Source of the DNA: Brevundimonas sp. UBA2388 | Lineage (GTDB): Bacteria > Pseudomonadota > Alphaproteobacteria > Caulobacterales > Caulobacteraceae | DNA: 20,337 nt | Reading direction: 5' to 3' | Assembly: GCA_002343425.1 (NCBI GenBank) | Contig: DDSO01000081.1 | Location: 1-20,337 of the forward strand | Notes under the pieces: model-generated | What the model saw: only the letters and a program-made list of their open reading frames with translations | The model's database searches: none | What the model was told of the DNA's origin: nothing | Shown here: positions 14,514 through 20,337 of the stretch, piece after piece | Layout: every line of letters starts with the position of its first letter | Position numbering within the stretch: the first letter of the stretch is position 1 | Position numbers and translations under genes: made by a program

Positions 14514-15764
14514 ATGGCTGTTGCCGAAACAACGGACGCCGGAGCGCCCGCGCCGCTCGCGAAGCTGGGGCCGGTCGCCTCGTCAGATCGCCTGTTCAGT
14601 CTGGATATGGTCCGCGGCCTGGCCGTGCTGGGGATTCTGGCGGTCAACGCCATGACCTTCGCCTGGCCCTGGGCGGTTGTGTCCAATCCGGCCCTGCAGA
14701 CAGGCTTCGACGCCGAGGCGGCGCAGGGTTGGCAGGTGATGCACGTCTTCTTCCAGGACAAGATGCGCACCCTGTTCTCAATGCTGTTCGGAGCGTCGAT
14801 CTTCCTGATCGGCGGCGAACGGGCTGACAAGGCGCGCGGCAAGCTGTTGCGTAGCCGCCTGTTCTGGCTGGCGGTCTTCGGCCTGATCCACGGTCTGGCC
14901 TTCTGGTTCGGCGACATCCTGCTGCTCTACGCATGGACGGGTCTGTTCGTGATGCTGGTGCGGTCGTGGAGCGCGCGCACCCTGTTGATTGCGGGCGTCT
15001 GCCTGAACGTCGTCTGCTCGGCCCTCTATGTGGGCATGATGTCGTTGCTGGCCTTCGCCCCGCCGGAGGCCATGGCCCAGGCCATGGAGGGCTCGGGCTG
15101 GGTCAGTGATCCGGCCAAGCTGGCGGAACTGATCGCGCCCTTCCAGGGCGACGCCCTGTCGGTGACCCTGCATGTGATGTCGATGTGGCCGGGCGTCGTG
15201 CCCATGATGCTGATCTTCTTCCTGCCGGCGACGATCGCCCTGATGCTGATCGGCATGGGCCTGTACAAGTCAGGCTTCCTGGCCGGCCGTTCGCCGGTCT
15301 GGGTCTATGGCCTTTTCATCGCCGCCGGGGCCGGGTCGCTGTGGATGGTCTGGCAGGAGACGTCGGCCTTCGTCGCGGCGGACTTCCCGTTCGTCGAGAC
15401 GATGACCAAGCCCTGGAACAGCTTCCTCGCCCCCTTCATCTCGCTGGGCTACGCCAGCCTGCTGATCCTGCTGGCGCGGTTCGGGCTGAAGCTCATCCTG
15501 ACGCCGCTGGCCTGCGCCGGGCGGATGGCCTTCACCAACTACCTCAGCCAGACCCTGATCATGACCACAATCTTCTATGGCGGGCGGGGGCTGGGCTGGT
15601 ACGGCCAGATCGGCTGGCCCGATATGTGGATGATCATCGGCGGCATCTGGGCGGCCCAGCTGATCTGGTCGCCGCTGTGGCTGTCGGTGTTCCAGATGGG
15701 TCCGCTGGAGTGGGGCTGGCGGTGCCTGACGTACAAGCGGATGGTGCCGCTTCTGAAGGGTTAG
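14514..15764 (+). CDS. DUF418 family polytopic membrane protein
   Basis: A 416-residue inner-membrane protein matching the DUF418/YeiB-like family. The family start is LFSLDMVRGLAVLGILAVNAM (about 23-43). Further marks are VFFQDKMRTLFSMLFGASIFL, the FGLIHGLAFWFGDILLLYAWTGL block and, near the C-terminus, GRMAFTNYLSQTLIMTTIFYGGRGLGW. About eight to ten membrane segments are predicted by eye. The N-terminal 22 residues are Ala-rich and soluble. The ATG follows a purine-rich GGGGGGAATGTC that can serve as ribosome-binding site. Function is unknown; the fold is distantly related to membrane acyltransferases, but that gives no substrate. The stop is directly followed by the TTAGGG-like inverted repeat. 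Confidence 0.88.
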   Translation: MAVAETTDAGAPAPLAKLGPVASSDRLFSLDMVRGLAVLGILAVNAMTFAWPWAVVSNPALQTGFDAEAAQGWQVMHVFFQDKMRTLFSMLFGASIFLIGGERADKARGKLLRSRLFWLAVFGLIHGLAFWFGDILLLYAWTGLFVMLVRSWSARTLLIAGVCLNVVCSALYVGMMSLLAFAPPEAMAQAMEGSGWVSDPAKLAELIAPFQGDALSVTLHVMSMWPGVVPMMLIFFLPATIALMLIGMGLYKSGFLAGRSPVWVYGLFIAAGAGSLWMVWQETSAFVAADFPFVETMTKPWNSFLAPFISLGYASLLILLARFGLKLILTPLACAGRMAFTNYLSQTLIMTTIFYGGRGLGWYGQIGWPDMWMIIGGIWAAQLIWSPLWLSVFQMGPLEWGWRCLTYKRMVPLLKG

Positions 15765-15766
15765 GT

Positions 15767-15860
15767 TTTAGGGATTAGGGATTAGGGACGGGATGGGTGT
15801 GAAGCGCCCCTCGTCGATGCCTTTGCCCCTAACCCCTAGTCCCTAATCCCTAGTCCCTCT
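15767..15860. repeat. Telomere-like heptad inverted repeat with G-quadruplex motifs on both strands
   Basis: The left arm has five GGG tracts on the plus strand (15771-15773, 15778-15780, 15785-15787, 15790-15792, 15795-15797) separated by ATTA, ATTA, AC and AT. The right arm has five C-tracts (15826-15829, 15833-15836, 15841-15843, 15848-15850, 15855-15857), so the same G-rich pattern appears on the minus strand. The 7-bp unit is AGGGATT or AGGGACT. The arms are about 28 bp apart and can form either a long imperfect hairpin or two quadruplexes. The element fills nearly the whole DUF418-hisS gap and lies just upstream of the hisS start. Confidence 0.75.
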
Positions 15861-15871
15861 AAAGACGCGGC

Positions 15872-17371
15872 ATGACCACCGACGCCGCCGCTCCCGCCCG
15901 TCCCGAAGCCCGCAATCCGAGGGGGTTCGCCGACCGTCGCGGCCGCGACCTGATCGCCGAGCGCCGCCTGGTCCAGCGGGTGTCCGAGGTCTATGAGCGC
16001 TGGGGCTTCGAGCCGCTGGAGACCGGCGCGTTCGAATACGCCGACGCCCTGGGCAAATTCCTGCCTGACGCCGACCGTCCCAACGAGGGCGTCTTCGCCC
16101 TGCAGGACGATGACGACCAGTGGATGGCGCTGCGCTACGACCTGACGGCGCCGCTGGCGCGGTTCGCGGCGCAAGGCTGGGAGACCCTGCCCAAGCCGTT
16201 CCGCCGCTACGCCTTCGGCCCGGTCTGGCGCAACGAGAAGCCGGGCCCCGGCCGCTTCCGCGAGTTCGTCCAGTGCGACGCCGACACGGTCGGCTCGGAC
16301 CGGCCCGAGGCCGACGCCGAGATCATCGCCATGGCCTGCGAGGGATTGCGCGCGGCGGGGCTGGACGCCGGCCAGGCCATGGTGCGGGTGTCGAACCGCA
16401 AGCTGTTCGACGGCCTGTTCCAGGCGGGCGGGATCGAGGACGCTGGCCAGAGGCTGACGGCCCTGCGCGCCATCGACAAATTCGACCGTCTGGGCTGGGA
16501 GGGCGTGGCCGCCCTGCTGGGCGAGGGCCGGCTGGATGAGTCGGGGGATTACACCAAGGGCGCGCGGCTGCCGTCCGGCGTGATCGCGACGATCGAAGGC
16601 TTCCTGTCGTCGGTCGCGGACGACGGACTGACCCGGGCCGGGACGCTGGACGCCGTCGCGCGGGTCGGGGGTCTGGGCGAGATCGGCGAGGCGGCTCTGA
16701 ACGAGCTGGCCGCCATCGACGCCGCCCTGAACGCCATGAAGGTGAGCCAGGACGCCGTGCGCTTCGACCCGACCATCGTGCGCGGGCTGGAATATTACAC
16801 CGGGGCGGTGTTCGAGGCCGAACTGCTGCTGGACACCGTCGACGACAGGGGCCGGGCCGTGCGCTTCGGCTCGATCGGCGGCGGCGGACGCTATGACGAT
16901 CTGGTGGCGCGGTTCACTGGCGAGCGCCTGCCGGCGACCGGCTTCTCGTTCGGGGTGTCGCGCCTGGCCTCGGCCCTGCGCGCCGCCGGGCGGGGCGACG
17001 AGGACGCGGTGCGCGGGCCGGTGGTGGTCATCGTCTTCTCCGACGCCGACATGCAGCACTATCTCGACGCGGTCTCCGAGCTGCGCAACGCGGGCATCGC
17101 CGCCGAACTGTATCTGGGCCGGGCGGGAATGAAGGCGCAGATGAAATACGCCGACCGTCGCGGCGCGCCGGCCGCCGTCATCCTCGGCGGAGACGAGATT
17201 GCGGCCGGACAGGTCACGGTCAAGGATCTGGACGCGGGACGGGCGCTGGCCGCCGGCGTCAGCGACAATGAAGCCTGGAAATCGGAGCGGCCGGGACAAC
17301 AGATTGTGCCTCGACCCGACCTCGTCGCCACGGTCGCCCGGATCGTCGCGCAGTCGCGCACAGCTTCGTGA
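15872..17371 (+). CDS. hisS: Histidyl-tRNA synthetase, alphaproteobacterial type
   Basis: A 499-residue class II aminoacyl-tRNA synthetase that charges tRNA-His. Motif 2 reads FRRYAFGPVWRNEKPGPGRFREFVQCDADTVG (from about residue 110). The histidine-binding motifs VRGLEYYTGAVFEAEL and GGGGRYDDLV are intact. The C-terminal anticodon-binding domain starts near 387 (VVVIVFSDADMQHY). It is about 75 residues longer than E. coli HisRS (424), with an N-terminal NPRGFADRRG segment and a C-terminal NEAWKSERPGQQIVPR stretch, features that fit the divergent alphaproteobacterial subgroup. The full-length catalytic core argues against the regulatory paralogue HisZ. The ATG at 15872 is only about 15 bp after the inverted repeat, so the repeat lies in its leader or promoter. 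Confidence 0.93.
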   Translation: MTTDAAAPARPEARNPRGFADRRGRDLIAERRLVQRVSEVYERWGFEPLETGAFEYADALGKFLPDADRPNEGVFALQDDDDQWMALRYDLTAPLARFAAQGWETLPKPFRRYAFGPVWRNEKPGPGRFREFVQCDADTVGSDRPEADAEIIAMACEGLRAAGLDAGQAMVRVSNRKLFDGLFQAGGIEDAGQRLTALRAIDKFDRLGWEGVAALLGEGRLDESGDYTKGARLPSGVIATIEGFLSSVADDGLTRAGTLDAVARVGGLGEIGEAALNELAAIDAALNAMKVSQDAVRFDPTIVRGLEYYTGAVFEAELLLDTVDDRGRAVRFGSIGGGGRYDDLVARFTGERLPATGFSFGVSRLASALRAAGRGDEDAVRGPVVVIVFSDADMQHYLDAVSELRNAGIAAELYLGRAGMKAQMKYADRRGAPAAVILGGDEIAAGQVTVKDLDAGRALAAGVSDNEAWKSERPGQQIVPRPDLVATVARIVAQSRTAS

Positions 17372-17388
17372 CTTATCGCTGATAAGTC
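17370..17388 (+). other. Perfect 8-bp hairpin overlapping the hisS stop codon
   Basis: GACTTATC (17370-17377) and GATAAGTC (17381-17388) form a perfect stem with a GCT loop, overlapping the last bases of hisS. No T-run follows, so it is not a standard intrinsic terminator. It could protect the hisS 3' end or be an operator for the structured region downstream. Confidence 0.5.
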
Positions 17389-17431
17389 TCCCAAAATCCG
17401 GGTTTCGCCCGCCGGTTCATTGACTTGAGAC

Positions 17432-17576
17432 CCTAAATGTCGTCTTTCTGACGTACTCGGGAAGCGCAGCGTTTCGACGCAGCAGCGGCCCGGAGGCGTT
17501 TCGGGGAGGAAACGTCCGCTCATTAAAGAGCGAAAGAAAGCCCGTCGCGAATGTATCCCCCGCGGCGGGCTTTTTT
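17432..17576 (+). ncRNA. Candidate small RNA or structured 3' UTR between hisS and bioB
   Basis: This roughly 145-bp stretch has no credible open reading frame but a series of local hairpins on the plus strand: GCGT-TTCG-ACGC at 17469-17480; GGCGTTTC (17495-17502) with GAAACGTC (17509-17516) and a GGGGAG loop; CGCTC-ATTAAA-GAGCG at 17517-17532; and the strong terminator at 17540-17576. Upstream, TTGACT at 17420-17425 could be a -35 and CCTAAATG at 17432-17439 resembles the Caulobacter -10, but the two are not properly spaced, so the 5' end is uncertain. It may be an independent small RNA or the 3' UTR of hisS. I could not match it to 6S, tmRNA, SRP or RNase P RNA. Confidence 0.45.
17540..17576 (+). 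terminator. Strong intrinsic terminator, possibly bidirectional
   Basis: A 10-bp stem pairs 17540-17549 with 17561-17570 (GCCCGTCGCG with CGCGGCGGGC, one G-U pair) and has an 11-nt loop. It is followed by six T residues (17571-17576). On the minus strand the same hairpin is followed by TTTCTTT, so it may also end bioB transcription. It sits between the convergent hisS and bioB genes. Confidence 0.88.
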
Positions 17577-17636
17577 GCGCCTGGATTTCAACAAACAGGT
17601 CCTCTCCCACCCACTCCGGGGAGGAAGGCCGTAATT

Positions 17637-18632
17637 CTAAGCCGCCGCCTCGACCGCCGCCGGTTCCATCGGCTTGAGATCCAGCAGGTCGAACAGGGCG
17701 GCGTCCTCGTCCTGTTCGGGATTGGGCGTGGTCAGCAGCTTGCCGCCGACGAAGATGGAGTTGGCCCCGGCGAGAAAGCACAGGGCCTGCATCTCGGGGC
17801 TCATCGTCTCGCGCCCGGCCGACAGCCGGACCATGGCTTTCGGGCAGACGATCCGCGCCACGGCGACGGTGCGAACGAATTCGATCGGATCGATCTCCCC
17901 CTCGCGCTTTACCCGGTCGCCCAGCGGTGTGCCGGTTACGGGCACCAGCGCATTGACCGGCAGGCTGTCGGGATGGACCGGCAGGGTCGCCAGCGCATGC
18001 AGCAGACTGGCCCGATCGCGGCGCGCCTCGCCCATGCCGACGATGCCGCCGCAGCAGGTGCTCATGCCGGCGTTGCGCACGTGCTCCAGCGTATCCAGGC
18101 GGTCCTGATAGGTCCGCGTCGTCACGACCTGGGCGTAGTACTCCGGCCCGGTGTCGAGGTTGTGGTTATAGTAGTCCAGCCCCGCCGCCTTGAGCTGCCG
18201 CGCCTGATCCGCCGTCAGCATGCCCAGGGTCGCACAGGTCTCCAGCCCCAGGGCCTTCACCCCCGCGATCATCGTCGCCAGCTTCGGCGTGTCGCGGTCC
18301 TTGAGCTCGCGCCAGGCCGCGCCCATGCAGAAGCGCGAGGCGCCGCCCGCCTTCGCCGCCATGGCTTCGGCGATCACCGCCGTGGCGTCCATCAGCTTCC
18401 CGGCCTTCAGCCCGGTGTCGAAACTGGCCGACTGTGAGCAGTAGCCGCAGTTCTCGGCGCAGCCGCCGGTCTTGATCGACAGCAGCTGGCTCTTCTGCAC
18501 CTCCGACGGATCGAACCACGCCCGATGCACGGTCGCGGCCTCATAGACGAGCTCCATGAACGGCCGCGCGAACAGGGCCTCGACCTCGTCCAGGGTCCAG
18601 TCGTGGCGGGGCGTCGAGAGGTCACGGGTCAT
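17637..18632 (-). CDS. bioB: Biotin synthase
   Basis: A 331-residue radical SAM enzyme that inserts sulfur into dethiobiotin, the last step of biotin synthesis. The radical SAM cluster motif is C58-AEN-C62-GY-C65. Cysteines for the second, [2Fe-2S] cluster are C102 ([10 protein letters not shown]), C133 (ETCATLGML) and C193/C194 ([12 protein letters not shown]). The arginine ligand is in [11 protein letters not shown]. Other family marks are [15 protein letters not shown] and YYNHNLDT. The start at ATG 18630-18632 ([12 protein letters not shown]) is preferred over an in-frame upstream ATG at 18666-18668, because the latter lies inside a likely promoter. No other bio genes are nearby, so the pathway genes are scattered or located elsewhere. 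Confidence 0.95.
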   Translation of the reverse strand: MTRDLSTPRHDWTLDEVEALFARPFMELVYEAATVHRAWFDPSEVQKSQLLSIKTGGCAENCGYCSQSASFDTGLKAGKLMDATAVIAEAMAAKAGGASRFCMGAAWRELKDRDTPKLATMIAGVKALGLETCATLGMLTADQARQLKAAGLDYYNHNLDTGPEYYAQVVTTRTYQDRLDTLEHVRNAGMSTCCGGIVGMGEARRDRASLLHALATLPVHPDSLPVNALVPVTGTPLGDRVKREGEIDPIEFVRTVAVARIVCPKAMVRLSAGRETMSPEMQALCFLAGANSIFVGGKLLTTPNPEQDEDAALFDLLDLKPMEPAAVEAAA

Positions 18633-18639
18633 GGGCGCC

Positions 18640-18668
18640 TGCTTAGCGGCGCCGCAGCCGCCCGCCAA
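18640..18668 (-). promoter_or_regulatory. Candidate bioB promoter giving a nearly leaderless mRNA
   Basis: On the minus strand TTGGCGG (18662-18668) and GCTAAGCA (18640-18647) are 14 bp apart. They match the Caulobacter housekeeping promoter, with one mismatch in the -35 heptamer. The -10 ends only seven bases before the bioB ATG, so transcription would start at or next to the start codon. There is no Shine-Dalgarno, in agreement with a leaderless message. The site fills the 43-bp gap after the amidohydrolase gene. Confidence 0.45.
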
Positions 18669-18675
18669 GCCGTCC

Positions 18676-20010
18676 CTACTCCTCGTCGCGATAGACCCGC
18701 CCGTCTCGCATGACGAAATCCATCGAGGTCAGGACCGTGACGTCGGTCAGGGGATCGCCATCCACTGCGATAATGTCAGCCCGCTTGCCCGGCTCCAGCG
18801 TGCCGATCTCGGAAGCGAGCCCCAGCAGATCCGCCGCATTCACCGTGGCGGCCTCGATCGCGCTCATAGGCGTCATGCCATTGGCGACCATCAGCGCGAA
18901 CTCATCGGCGTTGCGCCCATGTTTCGACACCCCCGCGTCGGTGCCGAAGGCGATGCGGACGCCGCCCGGAACCGCCCGGCGCAACGACTGGCCGGTGATC
19001 GAGATGCGCCACTGGATCTTGGGCAGAACCTCGGGCGAATAGGCGTTCGGATCGGCGGCCAGCCGCTCGATATAGCCGTTCACCGTCGACAGGGTCGGGA
19101 CATAGTAGGCGCCCGACTGGCGGAACAGGCGGATGGTCTCGTCGTCGAAGATGGTGCCGTGCTCGATGGAGTCCGCCCCCAGTCGCAGCGCCATATTGAT
19201 CCCGTCGGCGCCGTGGGCGTGGACCGCGACCTTGAGGCCGTACAGATGCGCCGTCTCGATCAGCGCCCGCGCCTCGTCCTCGAACATCTGGGCGCCCAGA
19301 CCGGCGCCGATGCGGCTGTTGACCCCGCCGGTGGTGGCGATCTTGATGACGCGGGCGCCTCGGCCGACCTGGATGCGCACCGCCTCGCGGCAGCTTTCCG
19401 GGCCGTTGCAGACATTGTCGTGCGGCGTGACCTCGCGCAGGTCGTCGTTCAGGCCCAGCCGCCCGTCCATATGACCCGAGGTGGTCGAGATGCTGTTGCC
19501 CGAATCGATGATGCGCGGTCCGGGCAGGCGATGCGCGGCCGTCGCGTCCGCCAGCGCAAGCGTAACCCCGCCCTCATCGCCCAGATTCCGCACCGTGGTG
19601 AAGCCGGCCATCAGCGTCTTCTGCGCATTCTCGGCCGCGCGATAGGCATGGGTCGGCAGGTTGTCGGTGATCCCCGACAGAAAGCCCGCCTGACCGCCCA
19701 GGTCGGAGACCAGATGCACATGGCTGTCGATCAGACCGGGCAGGACGAAACGATCGCGCTGGTCGATGACGGTCGCGCCGGGGAAGGCGGTCGCGTCCAC
19801 GAAGCCGTCGCGAACCTCCATGATCAGCCCGTCGCGCACGACCACCGTCGAGGGACCGCGCGGCGCCTGACCCGGACGATCCAGCAGCCGTCCGGCCTGG
19901 ATCAGGGTGACCGGGCCGGCCGGTGCGGCCGCGGTCGGCGTCTGCGCCATGGCCGGAGCCGCCAGCGCCAGTATCGCCGCAATACCCACGCTCGCCATCA
20001 GTCTGTGCAT
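18676..20010 (-). CDS. Secreted metal-dependent amidohydrolase (imidazolonepropionase/Xaa-Pro dipeptidase-like)
   Basis: A 444-residue member of the amidohydrolase superfamily with a signal peptide (1-22, cleavage after AMA), so it acts in the periplasm or outside. The two-metal site is complete: H97-x-H99 in [10 protein letters not shown]223 in [10 protein letters not shown] (usually carboxylated), H264 and H266 in [10 protein letters not shown]284 in SIEHGTIF and D358 in AFGTDAG. Close relatives of this layout include dipeptidases cleaving Xaa-Pro or Xaa-Arg/Lys and related cyclic substrates; the actual substrate is unknown. The ATG at 20008-20010 has GGGAGGG a few bases upstream and gives a standard signal peptide, so it is preferred over the ATG at 20028. 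bioB lies 43 bp downstream but may have its own promoter. Confidence 0.9.
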   Translation of the reverse strand: MHRLMASVGIAAILALAAPAMAQTPTAAAPAGPVTLIQAGRLLDRPGQAPRGPSTVVVRDGLIMEVRDGFVDATAFPGATVIDQRDRFVLPGLIDSHVHLVSDLGGQAGFLSGITDNLPTHAYRAAENAQKTLMAGFTTVRNLGDEGGVTLALADATAAHRLPGPRIIDSGNSISTTSGHMDGRLGLNDDLREVTPHDNVCNGPESCREAVRIQVGRGARVIKIATTGGVNSRIGAGLGAQMFEDEARALIETAHLYGLKVAVHAHGADGINMALRLGADSIEHGTIFDDETIRLFRQSGAYYVPTLSTVNGYIERLAADPNAYSPEVLPKIQWRISITGQSLRRAVPGGVRIAFGTDAGVSKHGRNADEFALMVANGMTPMSAIEAATVNAADLLGLASEIGTLEPGKRADIIAVDGDPLTDVTVLTSMDFVMRDGRVYRDEE

Positions 20011-20080
20011 GATCACCCTCCCGAACACGCCGCCATGTTGAGCGCACCTCTGCGGCCCGCGCCAGAGCCCTCACGCCGGC

Positions 20081-20337
<257 letters not shown>

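Noticed and set aside
15767..15860. A real telomere or replicon end, suggested by TTAGGG-like repeats
   Set aside because: The arrays are short, inverted relative to each other and placed between ordinary genes; bacterial linear replicons do not use such repeats.
15836..17299. A 487-codon minus-strand frame opposite hisS
   Set aside because: Composition is typical antisense shadow, and hisS is unmistakable on the plus strand.
17425..17576. Known housekeeping RNAs (tmRNA, SRP RNA, RNase P RNA, 6S RNA) as identity of the structured region
   Set aside because: None of their conserved sequence blocks is visible, and the length is too short for tmRNA or RNase P RNA.

Overview
The window is chromosomal DNA from an alphaproteobacterium, most likely Caulobacteraceae and probably Brevundimonas or a close relative. 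The evidence is a very high G+C content, a chvI-chvG-hprK-EIIA-HPr cluster, an alphaproteobacterial-type histidyl-tRNA synthetase, and several promoter-like sites that fit the Caulobacter housekeeping pattern (TTGACGS, 10-14 bp, GCTANAWC). I see no transposase, integrase, phage gene, toxin-antitoxin pair, defence operon or CRISPR array. It reads as ordinary core genome, and I found no evidence for a large new system. The most interesting parts are non-coding.

Layout. 1-1965, minus strand: the start of an unidentified exported or anchored Pro/Ala-rich protein at the edge, then the run exoD-dsbB-coq7. 2115-5815, plus strand: a glyoxalase I overlapping a lipoprotein, a 351-bp non-coding stretch, a secreted DUF885 zinc-hydrolase-like protein, and a small zf-TFIIB protein. 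A palindromic repeat (5821-5915) follows. 5933-7651, minus strand: a 572-residue protein of unknown function, divergent from the envelope-stress two-component system chvI-chvG and the regulatory phosphotransferase genes hprK, EIIA-Man and ptsH (7826-11328), which are tightly packed. trhO (minus) abuts ptsH tail to tail and lies 18 bp downstream of a tRNA-Ala(CGC) gene with its own promoter. 12553-17371, plus strand: a YggT-family protein, a 3-hydroxyacyl-CoA dehydrogenase, a four-helix membrane protein, a DUF418 membrane protein, a G-quadruplex-prone inverted repeat, and hisS. Between hisS and the convergent bioB is a densely structured stretch ending in a textbook terminator, which may be a small RNA. 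18676-20010, minus strand: a secreted metal-dependent amidohydrolase. The window ends in the first codons of ahcY, preceded by a 28-bp palindrome that looks like a methionine/SAH-cycle operator.

Functional links. Coq7 makes ubiquinone, the electron acceptor of DsbB, and the two genes overlap. ChvG/ChvI and HprK/EIIA/HPr form the conserved alphaproteobacterial module that connects envelope sensing with a phosphotransferase chain not dedicated to sugar uptake; EI is not in this window. TrhO is a tRNA wobble-uridine hydroxylase and appears to share a transcript with a tRNA gene. All functions come from reading motifs by eye; no searches were run.
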